From Poa pratensis (taxonomy: Eukaryota > Streptophyta > Magnoliopsida > Poales > Poaceae), in NCBI GenBank assembly GCA_947311845.1, contig CAMZMU010000075.1:19877366-19941365 (forward strand): a DNA stretch of 64,000 bases. The letters run 5' to 3'. Positions 35,228 to 46,182 of the stretch are shown here, in pieces; position 1 is the stretch's first letter, and each line of letters opens with the position of its first letter. The notes under the pieces were generated by a model that searched no databases, was not told where the DNA came from, and saw nothing but the letters and a program-made list of their open reading frames with translations. Position numbers and translations under genes: made by a program.

Positions 35228-35888
35228 ACGTGGCAGCAGGTTCGCGCTCAAACCCGTCATGGCCCTCGACACGTAGCTCCCCCACGTAACCAGAACACCG
35301 ACGGGTCCCGCCATCCATCCTGCCGCTGCCGCTGCCCCTGTTCCGAACCCAATACGTGGATCACCCCGAAACTAACGCAAAAACCCCGCTGTTCCTCCCC
35401 GGTTTTAATGCATAGCAGCGCGGGACCCCGACCTGACCACGACGCCCGCTCACCGTTCAGCTTCAGCGGCGCCCCCTGACGTGTCAACGACTACAGAAGG
35501 AGAGCGGCAAAAAAATCTCGCCCCACACCGGCGACGGGCCCTACCCCATGATTCGAGCGGCACGTAGCTAATTGCGATCGAACACCTTGCTGCCCCCAGG
35601 TTTATTACTAGTCGCCGGAAAAAAGAAATGAGTCCGTCATTTCCAGCCGAAAAAAGGCCAATGGGAGCGCGGCACAAGCAACCACCGCTCACCTTTCGCA
35701 TCCAAGCTTTGGCGAGTTGGACCCAAAAAGAATTCCTTGCTCCGGCTAAACGGGACACGTTGCCAATGCCCCGTCGCCACCCAATTCAACGGGACCCCAT
35801 CGTCGTTCGTTCGGCGCGATTAGGTTAGACTTTGGCTACCTAGACTAAACTAAACTAGATTAGCAATCCTGGCCGCGCGTCACGTGTC
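35228..35888 (+). promoter_or_regulatory. Cluster of five ABRE motifs upstream of the PP2C gene
   Basis: ACGTGGC at 35228-35234 and ACGTGTC at 35268-35274 (reverse), 35479-35485, 35754-35760 (reverse) and 35882-35888; the last is inside a G-box, CACGTGTC. They lie about 300 to 950 bp before the start codon. ABREs bind bZIP factors of the ABF/AREB group and drive ABA and drought induction, a known property of clade A PP2C genes. A TATA-like TTTAAAAA is at 36044-36051. Confidence 0.6.
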
Positions 35889-36178
35889 CTTCCGAGATGA
35901 GACTTTCCTTTTTGCGCGGGAGGGTGGGTGGGTGGAGCCATGCGCGACTCGTGGACGGCCCGGATGTTCCGTCGGCAACCATGTGTCACAGATGCCGACG
36001 CGCGCCATGGACACCTGCGGTTGAGAGACGACGAGGGGAGAGCTTTAAAAACGGGACGACGGACGCCTCTCCTCCATTCCCATTCGCATTCATGTCCTCC
36101 TTCTTCGAGTAGCTCCGAGCCCATAATTAAGCCAACAAGCAGCTAGCGAAAGTTTCAGACGGGGTTTGTGCAGTGTTC

Positions 36179-37231
36179 ATGTCGATGGCGCAGGTGTGCT
36201 GTGACTCGGCCACGTCCGCGGTCGTGGTGGGGGCGGAGGCGGAGGCCAGGGCCAGGGCGCGCGCGGGCAGGCGCCGCCGAGCCGCCATGTGGAAGATCTC
36301 CGCGGCGGAGGTGCCGCCCCAGAGCGGGGAGGAGGCCGCGGCCACCAGGAAGAGGCGCGCGGCGGCCGGGGGCGAGGTCGTGGCGGCCAAGCGCCACGGG
36401 TTCGCGTCGGTCACCGGGCGCAGGAGGGAGATGGAGGACGCCGTCTCCGTACGCGAGGCCTTCACATCGGAGCCCGGAAAGGCCAACCGCGACTTCTACG
36501 GGGTGTTCGACGGCCACGGCTGCTCGCACGTCGCCGACGCGTGCCGGGACCGGATGCACGAGCTCGTCGCCGAGGAGCTCCCCACCGCCAACGCTGACGC
36601 AGAGTCCTACTGGACCGGCGCGATGGAGCGGAGCTTCGCGAGGATGGACGCGGAGGTGACGTCGAGCGGGCGCGGCGGCGGCGGCGCGAGCTGCCGCTGC
36701 GAGTCGCACAAGTGCGACCACGTGGGGTCCACGGCCGTCGTCGCAGTCATCGAGGACCAGACCATCGTCGTCGCCAACTGCGGCGACTCCCGCGCGATCC
36801 TCTGCCGCAAGGACGGCGCGCCCGTCCCGCTCTCGTCCGACCACAAGCCGGACCGGCCCGACGAGCTGGAGCGGATCGAGGCGGCCGGGGGCCGCGTCAT
36901 CTTCTGGGAGGGCGCCAGGGTGCTGGGCGTCCTGGCCATGTCGCGCGCCATCGGGGACGGCTACCTGAAGCCCTTCGTGACCGCCGTCCCGGAGGTCACG
37001 GTAACCAACCGAGCCGACGGCGACGAGTGCCTCATCCTGGCCAGCGACGGGCTGTGGGACGTGGTCACCAACGAGACCGCGTGCCAGGTGGCAAGGGCCT
37101 GCCTCCGGAGGGGCAGGGAGCGGTGGTGCGCCGAGGCCGCGGCCATGCTCACCAAGCTTGCTCTCACCAAGAGCAGCACGGACAACATCTCCGTTGTCGT
37201 CGTCGATCTCCGGCGGAGGAATCAGTTGTAG
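36179..37231 (+). CDS. Clade A protein phosphatase 2C (ABA co-receptor type)
   Basis: The gene encodes a 350-residue Mg/Mn-dependent Ser/Thr phosphatase, one uninterrupted reading frame. The start is ATG at 36179 ([10 protein letters not shown]); a second ATG two codons later is possible. An Ala/Arg-rich N-terminal extension (1-70) precedes the PP2C fold. Motifs in order are RRREMEDAV (81-89), FYGVFDGHG (106-114), VGSTAVVAV (182-190), NCGDSRA (200-206), [11 protein letters not shown] (219-229), LAMSRAIGD (252-260), [10 protein letters not shown] (287-296) and [12 protein letters not shown] (333-344). The metal ligands Glu86/Asp87, Asp111, Asp290 and Asp335 are present. Trp243 in VIFWEGARV corresponds to the tryptophan lock of ABI1/HAB1 that reads ABA-bound receptors, so the protein should dephosphorylate SnRK2 kinases and be inhibited by PYL receptors. 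It resembles rice PP2C68 as I recall it. The absence of introns is unusual for this clade. It looks functional. Confidence 0.93.
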   Translation: MSMAQVCCDSATSAVVVGAEAEARARARAGRRRRAAMWKISAAEVPPQSGEEAAATRKRRAAAGGEVVAAKRHGFASVTGRRREMEDAVSVREAFTSEPGKANRDFYGVFDGHGCSHVADACRDRMHELVAEELPTANADAESYWTGAMERSFARMDAEVTSSGRGGGGASCRCESHKCDHVGSTAVVAVIEDQTIVVANCGDSRAILCRKDGAPVPLSSDHKPDRPDELERIEAAGGRVIFWEGARVLGVLAMSRAIGDGYLKPFVTAVPEVTVTNRADGDECLILASDGLWDVVTNETACQVARACLRRGRERWCAEAAAMLTKLALTKSSTDNISVVVVDLRRRNQL

Positions 37232-38636
37232 GGAGAGCTGCTAGCTGCGATCCTCCATAGCATTATATTCCTAGTAGTAGTAACAGTAGGATGAATCAAA
37301 AAATTAGCTCTAGTGATTCTACTGATTAATTTCTTGGATTCATTTTTCTCTTGAGACACTTCTCCCTGGATCAAGTTCAGTGGAGTGCATATATTTATGA
37401 TCGGGCTGTGGGAAGAATAACAATTCGTGTCACCAGAGTTCGATCTTGAAACTGAAACAGAAGTTCATCTGATACAAAAGGAGGTATTTTTATTGAGACA
37501 GAGTACTAGAGCCGGTCTGTTGAAATGGTTGGATTCAGATCTCTGTGTGCTGCGTAGCATCGATTTGCATGAGATACTTTTGTCAGTTCGGACTGAACAT
37601 AGTTCCTCAAATCTTGACTCCGGGAGTTCCTGAATACTACAAATTGTTATCTCCAACCGATCTGGTCAGTGTGAAATTCATGCATGGTATGATAGCTCGT
37701 TGAAAGCACATGAACTACTACTGTCTCGTTGAGCAAGAAGGTTCTAGTGCAACCGGAGCACCGAACAACAGAATATGGGCTCAATATAAAATGAGGTCAA
37801 AGCTGATGAGATATTTTTCACATTAAAGGAGATGAAATCAAAGAGGACAGATCTGCTTCGATTCCTGATTCTTGCGTGAAAAAAGAAAAGGAAGATCGCA
37901 CGAGATATTTCTTGTTCGATTCATCTGGAAGCAGGACACCTGCTAGCCCAGCTGCTGTGAGCCAGAGACTCTGCGGTCCAGCTGGGGGGGTCCCGTTCCC
38001 GGCAAATGCACACCTCGACAAAATTCTCTTTTAAAAGAAGAGTCTGTCGCTCACTGATTGAGGTGATCGATCGAGCTGGAGGATGAAGAAGGCATAGAAA
38101 AATCGTCCACTCCAAACATCCCGTGCCGCGATTTGCGTCCAACGATGGAAGGAGGACGGATCTTTTCGCCTTGCTATTATCGGTGAAATGGTGACAGTGG
38201 AGCAAGATGCAAGGAACCCGCTGCTGCCCCCAACCCTTCACGGTTTGGTGGGATATGTTCCTTCTTCTTCCTCCAGGTGTTTGCCTCTGGTTCATCCTCT
38301 GTTTGCTCTCATGGTTTGGTGGCGCTGCGAGCGGTAGACACTCAGTCGCAACGGCAGGTTCGACACGCATCACCTGTCCAGAAGGAAGATTGAGCGGTGT
38401 TGCTGGTGGGCTGGTGGCGGGTGTATTCAGCCAACAGATCAGAGAGATCTGTTCTGTTCATGCCGAGTAGAGAAAAACCGAACTTATGAGCTTGCTTTTC
38501 CTGCCCTTTTGGTACTAAATGATTCGGGGGCAAAACTCTTTTTCCGTCAGCTGTGTAAAGGTTTTACTCCTCGTTATGGCAATTGACAAGATAACTGATA
38601 AAATGGGAAAGGGGACATCTGCAAAAACAAAAAAGT
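37232..38636. other. PP2C downstream region, no gene recognised
   Basis: 3' flank of the phosphatase gene. Short open frames on both strands (for example 37427-37633 and 38207-38470) have no family signature and no supporting context. No clear MITE ends were found. The PP2C 3' UTR must lie at its left side; no unambiguous polyadenylation signal was identified. Confidence 0.4.
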
Positions 38637-38710
38637 TGTCTGATCCCAGGTTCGAACTGGGGACCTTTAGTGTGTGAGACTAACGTGATAACCAACTACA
38701 CCAACCAGAC
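38637..38710 (-). tRNA. tRNA-Val (anticodon CAC)
   Basis: Read on the minus strand, a full cloverleaf of 74 nt: acceptor GTCTGGT pairs with ATCAGAC (one G-U), anticodon stem TTAGT/ACTAA encloses the loop CTCACAC with anticodon CAC, and the T arm CCCAG/CTGGG encloses TTCGAAC. The internal promoter boxes TGGTGTAGTTGG (A) and GTTCGAACC (B) are intact. A run of six T follows the 3' end on the minus strand (A-run at 38629-38634), a normal RNA polymerase III terminator. The discriminator base is A. No intron. Confidence 0.93.
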
Positions 38711-39945
38711 TATTTGTTATAAACATCAAGCAAAGCGTATTAATTTCTACTTACAGATCTAAGTCAAAGTAAAGGCGGCCTTGATGTTTGACATAGGATG
38801 GGATATATTCGTCTGTTCCGTCTACAGATATTCGTAAAAAATGAACCACTTCGATCAATATCTTTTTTTATGGTTACTGCTCATTTTTATTACTCGATGG
38901 TCATTGGTACAAGGTAGTTGAGGTCTTGGGCAGCCAAGTTTCGTCATAACATTCTTTTGGCGAGCTCATGCCCCTATGCACCAATTTTCAGAAGAGACGC
39001 TTCGTTCTGATTGTTTGCCAAGGAGTTCTACTTGATGATGTATTTGCCAACTTTCCGGCAATCCGCTCCATTGGGGAATCCAAATTTCAGATATTGGGTG
39101 TACATGGTTTAAGAAATAGTGAAACTTACTCTGAATTGTTAACAGTTTTATTGTTGAGTATACACATGATATAGCTTTTCCCCTAAAATAATGAGTGTAA
39201 AAATGTACACCCAAGTACCTAGACAAAATTCGCCTGTGGTATGGTGGCAACGTGACGGTGGAGGGTCGTTCTCCATTGTGAAATCGGCAAATCACTGCCT
39301 ACTTACCCTTCTTCTTTGGACGTCCCGCAGGAACGCAGCCAGGATTTAGGCATGGCAGGGGCAGCATGCCAGAAAGTCAAACCGTCTGAAAAGCTTAGCA
39401 AACCGTGGCCGAAATAAAAGGCCTAAACAAGGTTTCACCGGTGGTTTTACTTAAAATATGCCTATGCAAAAATTACCATGGCCCCTTTAAGCTTTATTCT
39501 GATTGTATAATCATGTCAAAGAGAAAAATCACAAAAAAGTACACACGTGAGTAGGATATATGTGATGGCTTTATTTTTGTGGGGATGCATTGCTTTGTCT
39601 AGTTGCCGCTAGTTCCATAGAAAAAATGTTTAAATCAACATCCCGATTCGCTCTCTTACTCTTTAACTCCACAAAAGTACAACTCAATAAATACTAATTG
39701 GTATAATACATCAAGAAATTTACTCTCTTCTAGGTTCTAACAAGTAACAATGCTAGGTTAAAGTCGATCAAACATGAAAAATCATAATCCGGGAGATCAG
39801 ATCGATATAGCAGACTAACTGTATTGAGAACAATCCAAAATTTCCTAATTAAAAATTTAAAGGCACAAAGAGAGAAGAGGACTAAGAATTAACTAAGACA
39901 TGATCAAATCAAGAGACAAAGCGAACAACCTTTCTTCCTTCTGTC
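38711..39945. other. Intergenic, degraded repeat remnants
   Basis: No coding sequence recognised. Around 39330-39380 the words GCAGCCAGGATTT and GGCAGGGGC resemble one end of the hAT MITE family that is complete at 39946-40131, so this may be a truncated relative. Confidence 0.35.
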
Positions 39946-40131
39946 CAGTGGTGGAGCCTACTAAAGTTCGTGGCAAAATGCCATAATTTAGTTTTTGGGG
40001 GCAGCAAAACTTGCAAAACTTTATGTGCTAGGCTGGCGCAAAAACAATATCCCTTCACAAATTTAATAATCTTAGGGGGGGGGGGGGGGGGGGGGGGCGT
40101 GGCCCCTGAGATACACTAAGCTCCGCCTCTG
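39946..40131. mobile_element. hAT-type MITE with a 23-bp G tract
   Basis: The 8-bp duplication CTTCTGTC lies at 39938-39945 and 40132-40139. Ends CAGTGGTGGAGC and (complement of right side) CAGAGGCGGAGC are inverted repeats. The body has no coding potential and contains an uninterrupted run of G at 40075-40097. 40140-40532 outside it shows nothing recognisable. Confidence 0.75.
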
Positions 40132-40532
40132 CTTCTGTCGTAGCTCATGCTCGCAGCGGGGTCGGCCGATCGTCAGGTCATATATCAGTGCAACTAGGCT
40201 TTGCTCTGTCGATTGCCGGTTGGCTGCCCCTTCTCGGCTCTCAATTCTCAACCCAACTCTAATTTTGATGTTCTAGATTAGAGCCCTCGGTGGCGGCTCG
40301 CAAGCAAGGTGTCAGGCGCGCAAAAAGCCAGAACTGAATCGATCTGATTCTGAATGTGCCTGGGTGATCCCTTGTCAATTCATAGTGCCTTGTCTTTCTA
40401 ATGGGTCTCTAATTAATGGGCCTAGTTATTGTCTTGTACGTGGACTCATACTACTAATTGTCTAAATGGGCTTAGAATAGAGGATTTGGAGGCTGCTTTA
40501 GGTTGTGTTACACACGGACAGGGGGAGAGACG

Positions 40533-40959
40533 TGAGAAAGTATCCAGTGGAAACCTATAACTTTCGGTAGAAACCTGTGAAAATCACGAAAAAATCATGT
40601 TTAAAAGTTCTAAAAATTATGACCAAAATTGCATTGTGTTGAGAATGTAGAGTTCTATAGACGTGTAAAGTTGCAATTTGAAACTCGAAATTTTTTAGGA
40701 GTTATAAAAATGACAAATTCGACAATGAATGGTACAATTAATAGCTACTATTCATTTTGCTACTATTTATTGATGAATTTGTCATTTTCATATCTTCTAA
40801 ATAATTTTGACTTTGAACTTGTGAATTTACACACCTATAGAACTATACATTCTCAACACAATGCAATTTTGGTCATAATTTTTTAGAACTTTTAAACATG
40901 ATTTTTTTGTGGTTTTTACCGGTTTCCACCAAAAGTTGGTTTCCACCGGATATTTTCCT
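40533..40959. mobile_element. Foldback MULE-type MITE, complete unit
   Basis: Nearly the whole element is one imperfect inverted repeat, with arms of about 200 bp starting GAGAAAGTATCCAGTGGAAACC on the left and GGAAAATATCCGGTGGAAACC on the complement of the right. The 9-bp sequence GGAGAGACG is present on both sides (40524-40532 and 40960-40968), the duplication size of Mutator-like elements. RNA from it would form a long hairpin. Confidence 0.75.
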
Positions 40960-40968
40960 GGAGAGACG

Positions 40969-41263
40969 GAGAAAGTATCCAGTGAAAACCAACTTTCAGT
41001 GGAAACCGGTGAAAACCACGAAAAAAAATCATGTTTAAAAGTTCTAAACATTATGACCAAAATTGCATTGTGTTGAGAATGTAGAGTTCTATAGACGTGT
41101 AAAGTTGCAATTTGAAACTCGAAATTTTGAGGAGCTATAAAAATGACAAATTCGGTATAAATAGCATAATTTACAGCTACTATTTATTGATGATTTTTTT
41201 CATTTTCATATCTTCTAAATAATTTTGACTTTGAACTTGCAAATTTACACACCTATAGAACTA
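40969..41263. mobile_element. Second, truncated copy of the foldback MITE
   Basis: Starts GAGAAAGTATCCAGTG directly after the 9-bp duplication of the first unit and repeats its left arm and most of its right arm, ending at CACACCTATAGAACTA. The last roughly 140 bp of the right arm are absent. Immediately to the right, GTCTCTCC (41266-41273) is the reverse complement of GGAGAGAC. Confidence 0.7.
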
Positions 41264-41824
41264 GTGTCTCTCCCCTCTCTTCCCACCTTTCCTCCGTCGG
41301 TGTGATGCCCATTCATGTGAGTGGGAGACAAGAAAATCTGGGGGTAGACGGGAGGTCGGCCTAAGTATTTGGGAGGCCTTGGCTTTCTCGCCCAAGGCCT
41401 TCTCACCCTTGATAAATATACACGAGCTAGTGCCTCCATTTGTCATGATTCAAATGGGTGGCATAAACCATGACTTGGGTGGTAATGTGCAACCCATGCA
41501 TCGCCGCTGTAATGGATTTGAAGGCCTCTTTGGGACTCGGTTTGACCATTGGGTGGTAATGTGCAACCCATGCATCGCGATTTATGGCACCACTTTTCTA
41601 CGCCATTTCCCGAAACAAAATTTAAATTTGGTACACCGTGGACATGCATCATGATGGTGCATGGGTTCGACAAACTAGATTGGATGTCGGGCTTTCCTTA
41701 GATCACTTGCAGTAGTCCACTGAGGTTTTGACCCTCCTATCTTTGGTCACGCTCTCACCGGAGATGCCAGATGCCAACACCTTGAATCACGCACTCAAGG
41801 ATTTTCTATGGTTACATAGTTACA

Positions 41825-42061
41825 ATGTGTTTTTGGCTGCCGAACCAACCGTCTAAAGTTTGTGGCTTCATGTTACGTCCAACCCAAACTCTCTTGAGAA
41901 AGGCCATTGCCTCTATCGTCATGCTCGTGTCTTTGCAACTCTGGAATGAAAGAAACGTGAGGGTTTCCCACAACAAGGTCGCTCCTCCAACGATCATCTC
42001 CTATCATATCGTGGAGGGGAGGGGTCATGTGGGTGATCGCTGGTGTAAAAGATTTGGATAA
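41825..42061 (+). pseudogene. LINE ORF2 C-terminal remnant
   Basis: The frame encodes LLRKAIASIVMLVSLQLWNE, RNVRVSHNK, then ApPTII and a final GDRWCKRFG. This fits the conserved tail of plant LINE ORF2 proteins downstream of the zf-RVT domain (pattern KGFxSLxxLVxWxIWxERNARVF...AGAKxLG). There is no start context or upstream domain, so it is a dead fragment. 41264-41824 outside it contains a duplicated phrase (GGTGGTAATGTGCAACCCATGCATCGC at 41479 and 41552) and nothing else recognised. Confidence 0.6.
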
Positions 42062-42517
42062 AATTCTGGCGAAGGCAAAACTTTTGCCCACAAAAAGAAC
42101 AGATTATGGGAGGAACAAAATCTAGTCTCGGAAGTTCCAGGATTGATTCAAATGTTCTCTGGTAGCTCCTCATCCATAAACTCCTAAACACAATGTGCCA
42201 TGGTACATTCTAGCAATAAATGTCGCAAACATCCTCTCCTACCAAGCAGAAGGATATGAGATGGATTGATGTGCAAGGCGCCATAGAAAATACCTGGATT
42301 TTACAATAAACCTTTGTCTTCCAGATTGTTCCATGATTTCTATTCAATACACGAGGACAACCTTGCTGGCTGGCCTTCAATCTAGTATTCTCATGCCTTT
42401 TTCGTTGTCACCAACATTATGTATGTCGAGCGGGCGGTGTACAAGCCGAGGCCATTTAGGCAAGGGCTTGGACCTTTGAGACCATTTTCAAGATCACCTT
42501 GTAGAGGCTAATTGGTA

Positions 42518-42599
42518 CTCACTCCGTTCGGAAAAAGATGTCACAAAAATGGTCTATCTATAGTTCATTTTTGGGACATCCTTTTCCGAACGGAGGGAG
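42518..42599. mobile_element. Stowaway MITE (82 bp)
   Basis: Starts CTCACTCCGTTCGGAAAAAG and ends CTTTTCCGAACGGAGGGAG, flanked by TA (42516-42517, 42600-42601). Short perfect inverted repeats and a TA duplication are diagnostic for Stowaway (Tc1/mariner) elements. Confidence 0.9.
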
Positions 42600-42679
42600 T
42601 AGAAAATTGTGTCAGCTGTTTGGGGCTCTGCACTCGTCGGATTAGCACCTGACAAGAAAAATTAATTGATTTAGGAGAC

Positions 42680-42800
42680 ACGATGCCATTTAGGATATTC
42701 AGCACAACTCATGTGGTTTCAGTGATCCCAATACGATCGGAACAAGTGAGACGGGAAGCCATCAGCCCCGGTGCTTTAGGGTAACTTCTTTTGGGCTTTA
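42680..42800 (-). pseudogene. LINE reverse-transcriptase motif remnant
   Basis: On the minus strand about 42700-42790 encodes STGADGFPSHLFRSYWDH, matching the LINE motif KxPGPDGFxxxFxxxxW at the start of the reverse-transcriptase domain. Stops flank it on both sides. It is opposite in strand to the LINE tail at 41825-42061, so the two are not one simple copy. 42801-43330 holds only short frames that I cannot assign. Confidence 0.5.
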
Positions 42801-43330
42801 GTTGTACACATTGCGAAAGTAACCTTCTTCACTTATCCTTCTAAATAAGGTGCCGTTAGATGGGAATTCATCTCCGGCGTTACTCGCATGTCGCATTGAA
42901 CAATTTGTAGTACATCCATCATTTGATTCCCTCTGCCGCCAAATATGTATTTGCAGGTATAGATCGTGAGCCATCATCTGCATGGTATCTACAAGGTATA
43001 GAAACGGTAGACTACATCCTCCGTCACCGAGGCATGACGGAGCGTCAACTAAATTGTGTGGTTCTTGTTCCTACGCTGAGATGCTTTTTGGTGGAACTTT
43101 TTTTGTTAATGTCCCACTGGGATAACCACTGTATTCAAACGCACCCTACTGTATTTTTTTTTTTGGAGGGCAGCACCCTATCTTTCACGGTATTAGGATC
43201 GTTTGATCGATTTCCTTGATTTGATCGCTACTTATGGACGTGCGCTCAAAGGATACAAACAGGGATTCGCAAACAAAAAAGTATGTGGGTAAGCCCTAAC
43301 TGACACTCATTGCGTCAAATAGTGTACGAT

Positions 43331-44277
43331 GCCACACCTTGCGCCCTAGTGGGCCGACCCATTTAGGTGAGTCTTTCTTTTTTTCCTTTTCGCTTATTTT
43401 GTGTTTTTCTTTTTATTTCTTTTTCTATTGTTGTTCAAGTTTTTTTAACTTTATCTTTTTTCCTTTGAAATACAATCATTTGGGTACTTTTTATGTAATA
43501 CATGAATATTTTTCACCTCGTGAACTATTCTTCTATACTGTGCGACATATTTTCTCGCATATGGACATTTCTTTAAATTCACGATCAATTATTCTGAACT
43601 ATAAGAACATTTATTTTCTCATATGGATATTTATTTCAAACCCCTTAAACAATTATAACTATCTAAACATTTTTATCAAAAATTTAGAACATATATCGAA
43701 ACAACTTTTTTAATATATGAATTTCTATATATATTTATATACTATAAAAATTGTTCAAGTTAACCTTTTTTTAGGGCAATTGTTCATGTTAACTGGCCGC
43801 ACCAGATACGGCTGATGTGGAGAACGGTCGGTCCACGGGACTTTGTTTGACGATTAGACTTGTATAAAATCTCCGGAATAAACTCCGGAATATTCTTCAG
43901 TTGGAGGCGATGTTCCCGTCGATAGCGAGGCGCTCCTGGTGACTTCGTCAATCTCAAGACTCGACCCCCGACTCAGTCTCTCGGAGGTGCTCATAGGGAT
44001 AGGGTGTGCGTGCGTGCGTTCTTAGGGGTGAGTGTGTGCGCGTGTATATGAGTGTCTGCGTTGTACTGTGTTTCTCAAAAAAACAGGCATCGTAGGCTTT
44101 TGGTGCGGGCCGAGCAAGTGGTGTAATCCTGGAAGCCGCAGTAACCAACATGCCAAAACGTGCCACCCAATACGGTCTGAACAAAAGCCCTTGACTAGGG
44201 TCGCCGCCACCGCTGGAAGAATTGCCCGACGCAATTCCTATATATCCCCCGTTAGCGGCGCATAGGCGTCGCGCCGC
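43331..44277. repeat. Low-complexity T-rich region and unassigned DNA
   Basis: 43323-43380 contains CGCCCTAGTGGGCCGACCCATTTAGG next to a T-rich run (43380-43470), followed by AT-rich sequence to 43760. The same combination appears at 46170-46260. The words resemble the arms of a common cereal MULE-like non-coding element. 43800-44277 includes GTGCGTGCGTGCG simple repeats (44005-44045, mirrored as CA on the other strand). No gene recognised. Confidence 0.35.
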
Positions 44278-44280
44278 TAA

Positions 44281-46166
44281 GGCCATGCACAACGGGAGCG
44301 CTTAACACATGCGCTAAGGTACTAATCCCGGCCGTTACGGACAAATCCCTGTCGATCCCAGGAATAGAGTTTGCGTCGACGCTTATCCGAGCGCTCCTAG
44401 CCGCCGCCGGAGGCGACTAGAAAACGGCCCTTGTTCCACCAAACTCCACCGGCGGAAGAGCTGGGCTCCTCTCCTTCCGCTTGCCGCTCCGGCGGCAGGA
44501 GGGAGGGGGAACCCGTTTTTGCATGGTAGTTAGGGTTAGGAAGGTGCTGGCATGGTGCGTCGTTGGGGTGGTGGGAGCGGCGCCCGGGCAAATAAATCTG
44601 TCTCAACTCTACTCCCACGCCGACGTTGTCCTTCATGGCGGTGTCTCGGAGTTGGTGGCATTGTGTGCTTGCCGATCTTTCAGATCGATGGCTGTAGGAT
44701 TCATGGATGGTGTCGGCGAGGCGGCGGCGGCGACTCCATCAGATGGGTTTTTCCTCCTGTTCTGTCCCCGTTGCTGCGGCGTTGTCTCCGGCGCCACGGT
44801 GGAGCAGAGAGGATTCGTCCAGGAGTACGGTGGTCTGCACTGGTGACAGCTGTAAGATGGTGCACCTTGTGCTGAGTTCGTGGTTGGAGGCTGACAGTTC
44901 TGGTTCCCTACTCCGACGTCGTCGTGCGAGGGTGCCAGTGCTGAAGTTCGATGGCGTGTCCGAGGTCGTGCTGCCCCGGTCTGATTCTTTCAACGGCAAT
45001 AGTTTGTCCTATGACAAACTACTTTGGAGGTCCGAAAAGCTGATGATCAGCGACGGAGCCGCGTCGAGCTCGGGTGAAGAGGTGATCTGTCTATGTTTTC
45101 TTTGGTGACTGCTACGGTGGTGCCGAAAAAGATGGATAGGCGTTGGTTTGTCACATAGGTTTATCCTATCTTTTCAGATCTGTAAGATCGGTGTATACAT
45201 ACTTTGTATTTCGTCTTTTATTTATCAATGAGAATCGTATTACCATGGAAAAAAAACACCCGGCGCTCCACTTTTTCCCGCATACAACCCACCGGCAGGC
45301 CCTATCAATGCAGTAAAAGATTTTTTTTAGCGCCTCAACTAGCACACAACGCTGTAGATAGGGGTGGGCACTTTACCGAAAACCGAATGACCGAACCAAA
45401 AGAACCGGGACCGAAGCCGATTAGACCGAAACCGAAAATATCGGTGCTAACTTCAGTCAGGCATTCCAAAAGACCGAAATTAGTTTGGTTACTTCGGTCA
45501 TAACCCTCGATAAACCGAAGAGACCGAATAACCGAGAGAAAATCAACAAGAGGAGAACTCCACGCATTAGGCCCATAGCCCATTAGTCAATTTGTCCATG
45601 CGTGTGCATATAGGCCTATACGAGGCTAGCACGTCAGGTTCGTCCGTTCAAGTACGCACACCTAAACCTAATCGCCCCAAGACATGGCAACCGCCAACGA
45701 GATGACGAGGCCATACACCACAGCTCCGGCCTATTTGATTCCGGCGACCAGCACCAACACAGTCGTGGGATCTGCTCTCTCTTCCTCCTATTTCTCGCCT
45801 ACACGGACCGCCTCCACCTCAATTTCGACTGTATCTCGGCGGTCGTCATCGGTTAGCCTGGAGCTGCATGCGATTATCCATCGATCGAAGCTGATGCGAA
45901 TCGGTGTATTCGGTGAGAACCGAGGACCGAACCGAACTGACGGTGCACCGAAATCCTCGGTTAGCACTATTTTGGAAAACCGAACGGTTATTGTTTTCTA
46001 AAAACCGAAATTAGTAATTAACCGCAAAACCGAACCGAACGGTTCGGTCTAACCAAATGCCCAGCCCTAGCTGTAGACACAGACCCTAACCTATATACTT
46101 TACGATTATTGATTTTCTTTTTTGCTGCACTAGCGCCTACCTAAGAGTCCACCAGTGTACATGCCC
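44281..46166. mobile_element. PIF/Harbinger-type non-autonomous element (1.9 kb)
   Basis: Ends GGCCATGCACAACGGGAGCG and, on the complement of the right side, GGGCATGTACACTGGTGGAC are diverged inverted repeats flanked by TAA (44278-44280, 46167-46169), the duplication of the PIF/Harbinger family. The left half (44400-45110) is GC-rich and exon-like on both strands without a recognisable protein, and ends in a transcript-3'-end-like AT stretch near 45200. No transposase is present. A hAT element is nested at 45359-46069. Confidence 0.6.
45359..46069. mobile_element. hAT-type non-autonomous element with ACCGAA repeats
   Basis: Perfect 8-bp duplication GCTGTAGA at 45351-45358 and 46070-46077. 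Ends TAGGGGTGGGCAC and (complement) TAGGGCTGGGCAT are typical of a large plant hAT MITE group. The subterminal regions are packed with ACCGAA/TTCGGT words on both sides. The middle (45560-45890) is unrelated and may be captured; its open frame (45684-46001) has no recognisable domain. Confidence 0.85.
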
Positions 46167-46182
46167 TAACGGGAGCGACCTA

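Noticed and set aside
36155..36844. 229-codon antisense frame over the PP2C gene
   Set aside because: Shadow of the GC-rich PP2C coding sequence; the sense frame has all catalytic motifs.
40075..40097. G-quadruplex regulatory element
   Set aside because: A 23-G homopolymer inside a MITE; such runs are common mutational products and are unreliable in assemblies, and there is no nearby gene it would control.
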